A stretch of DNA of 64,000 bases, from assembly GCF_033344935.1 (NCBI RefSeq), contig NZ_JAWPMM010000001.1, forward strand, positions 2,094,001 to 2,158,000, read 5' to 3'. The stretch is from Reichenbachiella sp. GTDB lineage: Bacteria; Bacteroidota; Bacteroidia; Cytophagales; Cyclobacteriaceae. Every line of letters starts with the position of its first letter. Positions within the stretch are counted from its first letter, which is position 1. Below the pieces are notes generated by a model. The model was not told the DNA's origin and did not search any database. It worked only from the letters and a program-made list of their open reading frames with translations. The translations under genes were made by a program, and so were the position numbers. This document shows, in pieces, positions 43,282 through 51,840 of this stretch.

Positions 43282-43518
43282 TTAATTGTATCGATATACT
43301 TTTTTAGCGAGCAATTCCTTTCTTCGATGGTATTCTTTTGAAATCGTTCGTCCTAGTTCATTGAGTTCCTCCAATGTCCAGTAGCCTCCGCCACCAGAAC
43401 CACTAAAACTTCTTGTAGTAATCGAACTAATCCCTTTCATGGCCTCTTCTTTTTTTAAGAGTTGAGATTGAGCCATTAATGTGTTCAGAAGTAGAAGGAG
43501 GACTGTGAAGGTTCTCAT
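43282..43518 (-). CDS. Small secreted protein; probable proximal part of an interrupted gene
   Basis: 78 residues from the ATG at 43518: signal peptide MRTFTVLLLLLNTLMAQSQ, then LLKKEEAMKGISSITTRSFSG and a Gly-rich turn. The frame is open further upstream to 43575, but that part overlaps the attC-like element, so the later ATG is chosen; it starts 7 bp from the element's end. The TAA at 43284-43282 is followed directly by an in-frame ATG and 143 more codons (see 42850-43281). Confidence 0.5.
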   Translation of the reverse strand: MRTFTVLLLLLNTLMAQSQLLKKEEAMKGISSITTRSFSGSGGGGYWTLEELNELGRTISKEYHRRKELLAKKVYRYN

Positions 43519-43524
43519 AATTCC

Positions 43525-43757
43525 TGCTAACGTACAGCTATCGGGCGTATGTCCGCAGCTAGTGAAAAGCAGCAATGTAGTGAAATCTGCCGAAGCTCAC
43601 AACGGTTCCAAATGGCACTGCGTTCCGAAAATCAAAAATCTTGCGAGCAAAAGATGGTAGAAAGCACTGCCGATTCTCAGCGGCAGATTCACGGTCGAAT
43701 TGCACTGCAACCAGCCAGAAAGCACTAAGACATATGCCCGATCAGCGTCTGTTATCA
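43525..43757. repeat. attC-like inverted element (233 bp)
   Basis: On the minus strand it opens with TGATAAC (43757-43751) and closes with GTTAGCA (43531-43525), which pair at 6 of 7 positions. Inside, ATCGGGC/GCCCGAT and the following CATATGTC/GACATACG continue the stem, with one unpaired G on one arm, like the extrahelical bases of attC sites. Further in, GTGAAATCTGCCG (about 43580) pairs with CGGCAGATTCAC (43681-43692). It separates two same-strand genes, ends 7 bp before the next ATG and begins 3 bp after the previous stop, as cassette recombination sites do. Longer than most attC sites. Confidence 0.55.
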
Positions 43758-43760
43758 GCT

Positions 43761-44246
43761 TTATTCCGGTTCTGGTTTGTCAGTTAAGACCCATGGAATT
43801 TTGCACTCAAATTCGATTTGCACCAGTTCTTTCGTTTCCGAAAAAGCTGTTAAGGCGTTCCCATACCGAAAGCCAATGCTGAAGTTCTCAGATATAGGAG
43901 TTAGTTCAAGGGTATATCCGTTCCCGTCATGTCCAGTTGGGACTTCACAGTTCGGTCCTTCGAAGTTTCCCTTGAAATGAAACCAACCACCGTAATAATG
44001 TTGTTCGGGTGCAGTTCGTGCGTAATGACTTACTTCTGTTTCCTTCATCCAATTGATACCGAGTTTGTTAAAAAGTTCCTTGATTTCAGTTGGGTAGATG
44101 TTCGTTCGTTGAGCTGCAAAGTTCAGGCAGTTGTCACACCCACAAGACTCAACTCCTGGTGTTTCAATCCGTTCGTAAGTTTCCGAAATTGTTTGTTTGT
44201 CGACTGAAAAGTTCCAGTTCTTGAAGTTCAGGTTAACTCTGCTCAT
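43761..44246 (-). CDS. Hypothetical cassette-like protein, 161 aa
   Basis: Not recognised. No signal peptide. ESCGCDNCLNFAAQR (about 33-47) has a CxCxxC cluster that might bind metal, followed by YPTEIKELFNKLGINW, EVSHYARTAPEQHYYGGWFHFKG, and a beta-rich second half ending in acidic PEPE. Promoterless-looking, it fits tightly between the recombinase-proximal site (44261-44292) and the attC-like element that begins 3 bp after its stop, the layout expected of an integron gene cassette. Confidence 0.6.
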   Translation of the reverse strand: MSRVNLNFKNWNFSVDKQTISETYERIETPGVESCGCDNCLNFAAQRTNIYPTEIKELFNKLGINWMKETEVSHYARTAPEQHYYGGWFHFKGNFEGPNCEVPTGHDGNGYTLELTPISENFSIGFRYGNALTAFSETKELVQIEFECKIPWVLTDKPEPE

Positions 44247-44260
44247 GGAAGTGGATTGCT

Positions 44261-44292
44261 GATAACAAATGGCTAACGTAATGTGTGTTATC
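44261..44292. other. Recombination-site-like inverted cores after the recombinase gene
   Basis: On the minus strand, GGATAAC (44293-44287), nine bases, then GTTAGCC (44277-44271), a pair of inverted 7-mers matching at 6 of 7 positions with the same mismatch as in the attC-like element; a further TGTTATC lies at 44267-44261. It starts next to the recombinase stop codon. Candidate attI-equivalent joining the recombinase gene to the first cassette. Confidence 0.45.
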
Positions 44293-44294
44293 CA

Positions 44295-45446
44295 CTATAT
44301 GTTTTTTCCCAAATCTAATGGATTAATAATTTGTTTGAAACTCGTATTGGCAACGTGAGTATAGATTTCTGTGGTTTGCGTAGAATTATGACCCAGCAGC
44401 GTCTGGATATATCGAATATCGGTTCCATTCTCTAGAAAATGTGTAGCAAAAGAATGTCGGAGCATATGAGGGGTGACTCGCTTCCTGATGCCTGCCTTTT
44501 TTGCCGCTTTGCTCACTATTTTACCAACGCTCGTTCCGCTGTAGGGCTCTTTTTTCGCACTTTCAAATAAGAATTTAGTTGGTCGATATTCCTTAAAATA
44601 TTGACGCAATTCATTCAGCATACTTTCATTGAGCAATGTATATCGATCTTTGCCTCGTTTTCCGTCTCGCACTTTGATCATCATTCTGTTGCTTTCAATG
44701 TCCGTTGGAATGAGGTTGAGCAATTCTCCACGGCGCAATCCTGCAGAATAAAGTAAACTTATGATGCATCGATGTTTGATATTCTGTGTAACGCCAATCA
44801 TCTTCATCACTTCTTTATGACTAAGCACCTCAGGTAACTTCTCCTTTTTTTGTGGTCGATCCACTTCATAAAATCGATTGGGCATTCCCATCACTACTTC
44901 GTAATAAAACTTGATAGCATTGATGGATTGATTGATATAGGCATCAGAACGCTTCTCGCCAATTAGAAATTTTAAATAGGCATTAATCTGTATTTCTGAA
45001 AGCTCATTGATTGGCTCATTTTCATAGTAATTGATAAATTTTTCAAATAGCGTAATGTAAGCCCGTGCAGTACTTGTAGCGTATTTTTTTAATTCCAGTT
45101 TCTGATAAAACTCCTCCGGACAATATCTCCAGCCTTCTTTGGGTAGTCGCTGACGGTAGCTGTCTACAGATAGCTCCTCATGTCCGTTTCTGACGGGTCT
45201 ATTTGGAAAGAAATGCGAGCAGTTAATCCAGCATACTCCTTTGAATTTTGAAAAAATAAGATTCAAGTTTTCAGAATGGTTGGGTAGATACACCATGCCA
45301 AATTTTTCACTCCATCTAACTTCAGGCAAATCTTTCACAAGTGCCTGAATTACCTTGTCAGGATAAAATTTAAGACCAATCATCTTTTTGTTGTTGATAA
45401 AAAGATGTTTTAACGTGATATGTTTGGGTGTTTGAGTCGAATTCAT
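44295..45446 (-). CDS. Tyrosine recombinase (XerC/D- or integron-integrase-like)
   Basis: 383 residues from the ATG at 45446 (a GTG adds four codons). It has an extra N-terminal part (about 1-100), a SAM-like core-binding domain (about 115-190), and a catalytic domain with Arg238 (SAGLRRGELLNL), HMLRHSFATH (His327, Arg330), His353 (LLGHNST) and nucleophile Tyr362 (TEIYTHV). The end QIINPLDL resembles integron integrases, but the IntI-specific insertion before the second catalytic half is absent. It is transcribed toward the cassette-like genes, unlike classical integrons. Complete and probably active. Confidence 0.88.
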   Translation of the reverse strand: MNSTQTPKHITLKHLFINNKKMIGLKFYPDKVIQALVKDLPEVRWSEKFGMVYLPNHSENLNLIFSKFKGVCWINCSHFFPNRPVRNGHEELSVDSYRQRLPKEGWRYCPEEFYQKLELKKYATSTARAYITLFEKFINYYENEPINELSEIQINAYLKFLIGEKRSDAYINQSINAIKFYYEVVMGMPNRFYEVDRPQKKEKLPEVLSHKEVMKMIGVTQNIKHRCIISLLYSAGLRRGELLNLIPTDIESNRMMIKVRDGKRGKDRYTLLNESMLNELRQYFKEYRPTKFLFESAKKEPYSGTSVGKIVSKAAKKAGIRKRVTPHMLRHSFATHFLENGTDIRYIQTLLGHNSTQTTEIYTHVANTSFKQIINPLDLGKNI

Positions 45447-45490
45447 GAGGCAAACCACGAAAAAAATAAAACAATAAGGTTATTTTTAAA

Positions 45491-45524
45491 CGTGTAGTTA
45501 CGTTTATAAACGTTTAATAACACG
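45491..45524. promoter_or_regulatory. Extended palindrome between recombinase and zinc-finger gene
   Basis: A perfect 14-bp palindrome ACGTTTATAAACGT (45500-45513) nested in outer arms CGTGT (45491-45495) and ACACG (45520-45524). It sits in the 100-bp divergent gap, so it could control both genes. Confidence 0.5.
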
Positions 45525-45547
45525 CTTATTTCACCAACCGAATCTGT

Positions 45548-45961
45548 ATGGAAACTTCAAAATGCCTGCATTGCAATAAATCGATAACAGGTCGACAAGA
45601 CAAGAGATTTTGTGATGCACAGTGCCGCTCTAATTTTCACAATCAAAACAAAAGAAAACATGAACGAGTGATGGGCGCCATCAACCGTCAGATTCGAAAA
45701 AACCGAACCATATTAAAAACACTTTGTCCTGAGGGCAAGGCTACTGTTCGAAAAGAAAGATTGTTGGACATGGGTTTTTCATTTCAATATTTCTCTTCTC
45801 AGTATATAGAAGGAAAGTTGCGCTATTATTTTTCTTACGAATATGGATTTGCTCCCATTATTCAGCACTCTCGTACAGAAGGTGCTCCTGTTCGCAAAGT
45901 GATTATTATACAATATCAAGAAAGTATGAAAGGGGCATTTGACCCTTGGCAGGGTCTCTGA
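45548..45961 (+). CDS. Zinc-ribbon protein of unknown function
   Basis: 137 residues. CLHCNKSITGRQDKRFCDAQCRSNFHNQ (about 6-33) is a four-Cys zinc-binding element with the RQDKRFCxAxCR signature seen in small Bacteroidota proteins. A basic helix (RKHERVMGAINRQIRKNRTILKTL) and a small beta-rich tail follow. DNA or RNA binding is plausible. Divergent from the recombinase across a strong palindrome; convergent with the serine hydrolase 17 bp away. Confidence 0.75.
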   Translation: METSKCLHCNKSITGRQDKRFCDAQCRSNFHNQNKRKHERVMGAINRQIRKNRTILKTLCPEGKATVRKERLLDMGFSFQYFSSQYIEGKLRYYFSYEYGFAPIIQHSRTEGAPVRKVIIIQYQESMKGAFDPWQGL

Positions 45962-45977
45962 CTATATTTAAATACTA

Positions 45978-47003
45978 TTATCGCTTGCCCAATATTTTTC
46001 TCAACCGATTATTAATTATCTCTGAGAGGTTCCAGAGTAGTAAGTCTTTATCAGTAGTGTTGTAGAATTGAATGACTACTGTGTCTATATCTTTATAGTA
46101 ATTGGCAAAACTTTGATAGCCTGGTACCCAGCCAGAATGCTCATATTTGTAAATAGAAGTATAGATTTCTTGCTCATCGTTTTCGAACACTGATCCGTCA
46201 TTCAATGCTCTTAAGAAGAGGCCGACATCTTCAGCTGTTGCTACCATTCCAAGATCGTCAGGCTTTAAATCGTACGGATGTCCAACATGGTAACCACTCA
46301 TTACATCGTCCATATTTGTTTCTTTCAGTGATTCATAGGTATTGGTCAGATTGAGAGGCTCCAGGATTTCATTTTGCACAAATCGGAAGGTGTCGTGCCC
46401 TAGCTCATTACTCATGATCCTTCCAAGCAGTAGGTAGTTGGTGTTGCAATATTCATAGTCTTCTCCTGGATCAAAGTTTGCCGGTAGGTCCAGAATCAAG
46501 GAAAGATTTTCCTCATAAGTTCGAGAAGGAGCTGCCCAGAAGTTTGGTGCATTTGTATAATTGACAATCCCGCTTCGATGCTGAATCATGTTTCGCAATG
46601 TGATCTTCTCAGCATTTTCTATTCTGTCTGCCAATTCTGGCAGGTAATCAGCGAGTGTTTTGTCCAATGACAATCGCCCGGCACTTACCAATTTGGTTAC
46701 GGCTACGGCATCATATAGCTTGCTGATACTCGCAATTTTGAACAGCGCGTGAGGATCTGCGGGTATGCGTTTTTCTCTATCATGCCATCCCGCTGCATAA
46801 TAGGAAGGGGCTTCGCCTGCCTGATCTACATAGACGATCATGCCCTCATAGCCATATCCGATGGCTTCTTCCATTTGCGCTGGCAGCGTATCGGGCAGCG
46901 GCCGTATCCACGCCCAGACCAAAGTCCAGGGCACGAAGAACAAAGAGATTACGGTTCCTGTGAATAATAGAAATCTGGTAATGTTTCTGGTTTTATTGGT
47001 CAT
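45978..47003 (-). CDS. Membrane-anchored serine hydrolase (beta-lactamase family)
   Basis: 341 residues: an N-terminal helix at about 10-32 and a class C beta-lactamase/DD-peptidase-like domain. SISK (S92-K95) is the nucleophile motif, EYCNTNYLLLG carries the YxN, and EHSGWVPGY stands where KTG would be. Family members act on D-amino-acid peptides or esters. It is paralogous to the next gene (same IPADP.ALFKIASISKLY core), and they probably arose by tandem duplication. The anchor differs: a membrane helix here, a lipid in the paralog. Confidence 0.85.
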   Translation of the reverse strand: MTNKTRNITRFLLFTGTVISLFFVPWTLVWAWIRPLPDTLPAQMEEAIGYGYEGMIVYVDQAGEAPSYYAAGWHDREKRIPADPHALFKIASISKLYDAVAVTKLVSAGRLSLDKTLADYLPELADRIENAEKITLRNMIQHRSGIVNYTNAPNFWAAPSRTYEENLSLILDLPANFDPGEDYEYCNTNYLLLGRIMSNELGHDTFRFVQNEILEPLNLTNTYESLKETNMDDVMSGYHVGHPYDLKPDDLGMVATAEDVGLFLRALNDGSVFENDEQEIYTSIYKYEHSGWVPGYQSFANYYKDIDTVVIQFYNTTDKDLLLWNLSEIINNRLRKILGKR

Positions 47004-47101
47004 AAGATTAAATTCTTTAGGTTATTTATTATTTCGCCTGAACGAACCTTCTTACTAATCTAACTTGATATAAATGATCTTCAAAATCATGATTTATGCA
47101 T

Positions 47102-48139
47102 TCAAATTTCGGTCTTGTTTTTAAGGATTCGAATTGTGCGCTTATAGACACTTTTGAGTCTGAGCCAATATATTTCTTTGCCACTAGTACTTACGAACTG
47201 CACTACTACTGCATCCATTTCGCTATGGTAACGTGCGATGCTCGTATAGCCTGGTAACCAACCTGTATGTTCGTAAGGATATACCGATGTATAAATGGCC
47301 TGCTCATCAGGTGAGAATAAGGTGCCATCAATGAGCGCCCTCAAAAAGATACTCACATCCTCCGCAGTGGCAATCATGGATCCTCCAGGCAAAGGAAATT
47401 CCAAATCTCTTAAGTCAGATCCCCCACTTTTTAGGTAGCCACTCATGACTTTTTGCATATCTACCTCGCTTGGAACATTGTAGGTGTTTTTTAAACCAAG
47501 TGGCTCTAATATTTCTTCACGAATGTACTTATGATGGGAGTAACCTAATGTCCGATCCAAGATTTCACCGATTAATAAATAGTTGCTGTTAGAGTAGCCA
47601 TATTTCTTGTTAGGTTTAAAAACCGCCGGTTTATCATAAATTCTTGCGGCAAATGAGAGGTGATCGACAAATGATTCTCCTGCAACCTCTGGCTCAAAAC
47701 TATAATCTAGCAACCCACTTCTATGTTGAATCATCATTTTGAGTGTGATTTCATTAGCGTATTCAATCTTGCCTTCAACTTCAGGGATCAGTTCGCCAAG
47801 TGTCTGATCCAGTGACAGTTTTTCCTCAGATATCAACAAGATAGTAGCTGCAGCTATATATAGCTTACTGATACTAGCGATTTTGAACAATGCATTTGGA
47901 TCGGCGGGAATTTGGTCTTCTCTGTTTTTCCATCCTGCTGCATACAATTGAATTTCACCCGGTCGATTCACACAAACGATGACACCATCCATACCATGAT
48001 CTACCGCATCTTTTAATTGTTCCTCAACTGTGTTTGGCAGAGGCCGTAGTCCCAAAGCACAACCCGACAAAAGAACCATGACATAAGCTAATGCTATCGA
48101 TGGAATGGTTGGAAGAGATATTGATATGCTCTTTTTCAT
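47102..48139 (-). CDS. Serine hydrolase lipoprotein (beta-lactamase family)
   Basis: 345 residues with a lipoprotein signal ending LLSGC (Cys27). S89-I-S-K92 is the nucleophile motif, YSNSNYLLIG the YxN, and EHTGWLPGY the third motif. Clearly paralogous to the protein encoded at 45978. About 100 bp separate them on the same strand, so they may be one transcript. Substrate unknown. Confidence 0.85.
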   Translation of the reverse strand: MKKSISISLPTIPSIALAYVMVLLSGCALGLRPLPNTVEEQLKDAVDHGMDGVIVCVNRPGEIQLYAAGWKNREDQIPADPNALFKIASISKLYIAAATILLISEEKLSLDQTLGELIPEVEGKIEYANEITLKMMIQHRSGLLDYSFEPEVAGESFVDHLSFAARIYDKPAVFKPNKKYGYSNSNYLLIGEILDRTLGYSHHKYIREEILEPLGLKNTYNVPSEVDMQKVMSGYLKSGGSDLRDLEFPLPGGSMIATAEDVSIFLRALIDGTLFSPDEQAIYTSVYPYEHTGWLPGYTSIARYHSEMDAVVVQFVSTSGKEIYWLRLKSVYKRTIRILKNKTEI

Positions 48140-48202
48140 TTTTGAATTGTACTTATAATCTGATATCCAAAGAATTGGAATTCTGACTTATCGGAAAATG
48201 GT

Positions 48203-48862
48203 TTAAAAATTAAACCCTACATATATATTGGGTTCAAAAAGAAAGTAGTTTACCCATTTATCGTCCAACTCTTTAAATCCATCCGGAGCATTGTTATCGA
48301 ACATCCAGTGTTGACAATGAACCTGAGGTTCTATGAACCATCGTTTTTTCTTACCCAATGCGATATGGTAGCCCAAGTGATAGGAATTATAAAGTTTAAA
48401 ACCATTTCCAAGTTTATTACCGTCTAGGTCGATATAGGTTTGAAATTGTGGTAGAACTTCCACAGTTGCAAATAGACCCTTCCATAGCATTCGTTGATAT
48501 GTTATGCCTATTCCTGATTCTCGTACATGTCCTGGATAGAATTCACTTTCTGTCTCTAGCTTATCCAAAAGACCATCCCACCACTGGATCCCCATAGGTT
48601 GAAACAATCGCCAAGTGGCCAACTTCAAGCCTATGATATTCTTATTATCCAGATTCCGCTTTACATGAAGCTCTATCATTTGTGTACTTGTCCGAGCGTC
48701 CCAGTCCCCAAAGTTCTTTCCTATGCGATCTGTTATGATAAAATAAGGTAAGCTTACCCTCCACTTATGGGCTACTTCAGTTTTTTCACTATCAGGAGAG
48801 TTAGTTTGAGCAAAAGCACTTAGTGTGCAAAAAAGTAAAAGAATTGTAAATTGGCTTTTCAT
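48203..48862 (-). CDS. Predicted outer-membrane beta-barrel protein
   Basis: 219 residues with a signal peptide (MKSQFTILLLFCTLSAFAQ) and alternating amphipathic strands ending NIYVGFNF with a terminal Phe, as in barrels handled by BamA. Aromatic girdle residues are frequent (QPMGIQWWDGL, HCQHWMF). No named family recognised. Same strand as the two serine hydrolases, 63 bp upstream, so they may be expressed together. Confidence 0.65.
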   Translation of the reverse strand: MKSQFTILLLFCTLSAFAQTNSPDSEKTEVAHKWRVSLPYFIITDRIGKNFGDWDARTSTQMIELHVKRNLDNKNIIGLKLATWRLFQPMGIQWWDGLLDKLETESEFYPGHVRESGIGITYQRMLWKGLFATVEVLPQFQTYIDLDGNKLGNGFKLYNSYHLGYHIALGKKKRWFIEPQVHCQHWMFDNNAPDGFKELDDKWVNYFLFEPNIYVGFNF

Positions 48863-49197
48863 GACCTCAATATTTTAATGTTCTATGTGATTAATTATTT
48901 TTCACAAAGATCAGAAAGGAGTGAAAGTGAGACCTATCAGCTATGCATCAAACTCCATAAAGTATGTTGAAGTCATAAAAACTATGAAGCAGGGATATAA
49001 ATTATGAAGCAAACAACTGAATTCTTCCTGGTATTATGGGAAATATTAGTAGTGTTAGTTAGCTATAGACAGTACCAATTTAAACCACCTAAAAACCGTA
49101 TCAGACGTATCATTCAACACTAAGAACTTTGTAGATTTAGTAAAATCCATCATCCGTGAATACGTCCCCATTGAACAATTTGGTAAAAGTTATAAAC
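48863..49197. other. 335-bp gap; one possible 39-codon frame
   Basis: No clear gene. On the plus strand ATG at 49004 to TAA at 49123 encodes 39 residues with a hydrophobic stretch (FFLVLWEILVVLV) and a basic tail, possibly a tiny membrane peptide. The ATGAAGCA word occurs twice, at 48984 and 49004. The left end should hold the promoter of the barrel gene. No terminator or RNA element seen. Confidence 0.25.
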
Positions 49198-49941
49198 CTA
49201 CCACCCCAACAACTCCTTCAACTTGGCATATCCAGAAGCACTTACCACCACTTCGTCACCATTTTTGAGTTGAGCCAAGTGGGTCTCTTTACCGTATTTT
49301 TCAATTTTTTCTATTTGTGAAACCTGCACAATGGACGAACGATGCACACGAGCAAACTTCTTGGGATCAAGCACCTGTTCCAGATGCTTCATGGTTTGCT
49401 TTTTCAGGTGTTTGCCTTTGGCGGTGATGATTTCAGAATAGTCGTCTTGTGCGGCGATGCGGATTACTTCTTCTGTAGGGATGATGTCGATTTTGGTGCC
49501 GTCTTTTACTACCAGTCGATGCGTAGGTTCTTGTAAGTAGTCCTGTACCAGCGCTTCAGTAGCAACTGGTGTTGCTGACTTGTTCATAAGCGTTAGCGCT
49601 TTTGCAAGACCGTCTTCAAACCGTTCTCGGTTGTAGGGTTTGAGTAAATAATCTGCTGCGTGCTGTTCGAATGCTTTCAAGGCATATTGGTCGTAGGCCG
49701 TGGAAAAGATAATGGTGGGAGGGTTGTCGATCAGCTCTAGCAGTTCGAAGCCCGTCAGTTTTGGCATTTGTATATCGAGGAAAATCAGGTCGGGATTCTG
49801 AGACTGGATCAATTTGAGTCCGTCAAAGCCATTTTCGGCTTCACCTACCAATTCAAATGCTGGATGATCCTTGAGAAAGTGTTTGATTACTTCTCTGGCT
49901 GGTGGTTCGTCGTCGATGATGATTACTTTATGAACACTCAT
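49198..49941 (-). CDS. LytTR-family response regulator
   Basis: 247 residues. The receiver domain (1-120) has the acidic pocket DDEP, phosphoacceptor Asp56 (DLIFLDIQMP), Thr/Ser at SFSTAYD-like position IFSTAYDQ and Lys in LLKPY. The LytTR DNA-binding domain (about 145-245) shows KIDIIPTEEVIRIAAQDDYSEI and KFARVHRSSIVQVSQI. It starts 6 bp after its cognate kinase gene. Target genes are probably the LiaF-like genes upstream in the same operon. Confidence 0.93.
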   Translation of the reverse strand: MSVHKVIIIDDEPPAREVIKHFLKDHPAFELVGEAENGFDGLKLIQSQNPDLIFLDIQMPKLTGFELLELIDNPPTIIFSTAYDQYALKAFEQHAADYLLKPYNRERFEDGLAKALTLMNKSATPVATEALVQDYLQEPTHRLVVKDGTKIDIIPTEEVIRIAAQDDYSEIITAKGKHLKKQTMKHLEQVLDPKKFARVHRSSIVQVSQIEKIEKYGKETHLAQLKNGDEVVVSASGYAKLKELLGW

Positions 49942-49947
49942 AGTTTA

Positions 49948-51006
49948 TTATTGGTCTTGTTGAGGAATGGTCAGTTGAACTTTGTATTGGCTCTTTTCTT
50001 TGTGCGTTTTCAATAAATCAGCACTTTCATAGATCAGCTGTAGCCTGCCTCTCACATTTTTTAGGCCTATGCCTTTTCCTTTGTGAGCCACAGCGTCATC
50101 TTCTATACTGTTGGTGATTTCTATTTGCAAATGCTTATCACTGTACGAAATTTGAACCGATATGGTACTGGCAGCTGTGCTTTCGTATACGCCGTATTTT
50201 ATCGCATTTTCAATCAATGGCTGAAGAATGAGATTGGGTAATTTGGCCGATTCTGGAATCGATTCAGCGCCTTCGAAATTAACTTCTAGTTTTTTGCCAA
50301 ATCTAAGTTTTTCAATTTCCAGGTATAGCTGGATAGTTTCTATTTCCTGTCGGAGTGAAACCAATTCAGTTTCAGAATGGCCTATGGTATATCGGAGGAA
50401 GGAAGAGAGCTTGACGATCATCTCGTGTGCATCTTCAGGTCTGGTGAGCGTAAGTGAGCTAATGGAATTGAGGCTATTGAAAATGAAATGAGGGTTGATC
50501 TGGGCTTTGAGCATACTAAGCTCAGTTTCTTTTAGGGTTGATTGCATTTCAATCTCTCTGATCTGTTTCTCCTTATAATTTTCATAGAAGATCAGCAGGT
50601 AATAAACCAAAGAGACCAAAAGGTAATAGATGGTACCCAAAGCTATTCTCCACCAAAGGTCCACAATAGAAGCTTGGCGAATAGAGGAATCATAGCCTAA
50701 TAAATACCCGGTAATAAAATAACTAGTGGCCAGCCATAAAAAGATAAGTAATGCTCCAGCTGCGAGATGGCTCATCAGCGCATTCCACAAACTACCATCT
50801 GTAAGTCCTGTAAATCGAACAATAAACCAAATGCTTAATCCAACCGATGCGAAACCTATACCGTAGATGGTAGCTTCAATAAGAGCCAGCGACCAGACGA
50901 TTTGCTGCCCCCAATGAAGGAGCATGGTATGGATGATAATCAATAGAAGCCAAAATAGCCCGTAAACCAACAGATGGTCTCTGCTTTTTAGAATGGGGTT
51001 GATCAT
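49948..51006 (-). CDS. LytS/YehU-type sensor histidine kinase
   Basis: 352 residues with four transmembrane helices in the first 140, a coiled linker (NYKEKQIREIEMQSTLKETELSMLK), then the His_kinase domain with His173 in QINPHFIFNSLNS and a GHKL ATPase ending GIGLKNVRGRL. No extracytoplasmic sensor domain is present, so it may sense membrane state. Operon with the response regulator and, 9 bp upstream, a LiaF-like protein. Confidence 0.92.
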   Translation of the reverse strand: MINPILKSRDHLLVYGLFWLLLIIIHTMLLHWGQQIVWSLALIEATIYGIGFASVGLSIWFIVRFTGLTDGSLWNALMSHLAAGALLIFLWLATSYFITGYLLGYDSSIRQASIVDLWWRIALGTIYYLLVSLVYYLLIFYENYKEKQIREIEMQSTLKETELSMLKAQINPHFIFNSLNSISSLTLTRPEDAHEMIVKLSSFLRYTIGHSETELVSLRQEIETIQLYLEIEKLRFGKKLEVNFEGAESIPESAKLPNLILQPLIENAIKYGVYESTAASTISVQISYSDKHLQIEITNSIEDDAVAHKGKGIGLKNVRGRLQLIYESADLLKTHKEKSQYKVQLTIPQQDQ

Positions 51007-51015
51007 GGCTTTAGG

Positions 51016-51726
51016 TTAGTAGTTCTTTATTTCCCCGCCTCCGAATAAAACAAATCCTTTGATTCGAAGTATCTTTTTAGGTCCAGTTTCTGCAGGCTTT
51101 ACAAACTTTCGTTTGTCCACCAAAGCACCAAATATGGCAGTTACTTCCATTTGGACTTCCCAGTCCGACGGAACGATGAAGGTAAATCCACCAAAGACAG
51201 CCAAAACTTCCAGGGTGTGATTGCCTTCGGCGAGTTTTGATCCGGTCATATCGTAGCTCGCGCCACCAAATACAGCACTGGTTTGGCCTCCTTTGAATTG
51301 ATCAGACCGAACTTTTACTTCACCGCCTCCCATGATATTAGAGTCGTTTAGATAATCGAATGATTCGCCAGATACTTTTCGTTTGAACTCAATTTTTCTC
51401 TTATTTAAGAGAAGGAAACCCGCAGCTATCATTAGTCCAGGCCAAAAAACTCTACTCATGCCAATATTGATATGATACTCTTGCCAAACAAAGGTGGCTA
51501 GGATGAAGTAACAGGCAACACCCACCATCAAGAAGCCGGGCAGCTTATTGGGTTTGGTAGCGATGATAATCAATCCAATAATTAACACAATCCCTTTCCA
51601 GTTGAAAGCTAAATTTTCAATTACACCAGGTAGGAGGTTGAAATTAACGAGTAAGAAAACTGCGCCTAAACACACCAGGATAATGCCTATGGTATTTGAT
51701 CTACTTTCTATTTTGTGATGTCTCAT
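51016..51726 (-). CDS. LiaF-like membrane protein (DUF5668 + LiaF C-terminal)
   Basis: 236 residues: about four transmembrane helices to about 105, then a small beta-solenoid domain with repeated FGG motifs (AVFGGASYDM, AVFGGFTFIVPSDW, VLFGGGEIKNY). LiaF-type proteins inhibit LytS/LiaS-like kinases until cell-envelope stress. Only 9 bp from the kinase gene, so a kinase regulator is the natural role. Paralog of the gene at 51841. Confidence 0.85.
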   Translation of the reverse strand: MRHHKIESRSNTIGIILVCLGAVFLLVNFNLLPGVIENLAFNWKGIVLIIGLIIIATKPNKLPGFLMVGVACYFILATFVWQEYHINIGMSRVFWPGLMIAAGFLLLNKRKIEFKRKVSGESFDYLNDSNIMGGGEVKVRSDQFKGGQTSAVFGGASYDMTGSKLAEGNHTLEVLAVFGGFTFIVPSDWEVQMEVTAIFGALVDKRKFVKPAETGPKKILRIKGFVLFGGGEIKNY

Positions 51727-51779
51727 TTCTATAAGGATTCTGATCTACAAGATACGGCGAGTTGTTTGATTTTTAAAAA

Positions 51780-51810
51780 TCACCCAGGTTCCAATAGGAG
51801 CGCTGGGTGA
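51780..51810 (-). terminator. Intrinsic terminator between the two LiaF-like genes
   Basis: On the minus strand TCACCCAG and CTGGGTGA form an 8-bp stem, followed directly by a run TTTTTAAAAA. It lies about 30 bp after the stop of the gene at 51841. Confidence 0.65.
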
Positions 51811-51840
51811 CTGAGTGTTGGGTTATTCTGAGTTTATTTC

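Noticed and set aside
43519-43575. N-terminal extension of the 78-aa secreted protein
   Set aside because: These codons lie in the stem of the attC-like element, and the shorter form has a proper signal peptide.
44295-45446. Calling the recombinase IntI
   Set aside because: The IntI-specific insertion is absent and gene orientation differs from classical integrons, so only an integron-like label is justified.
49004-49123. 39-codon plus-strand gene
   Set aside because: Hydrophobic composition is suggestive, but there is no other support, so it is noted only inside the gap entry.
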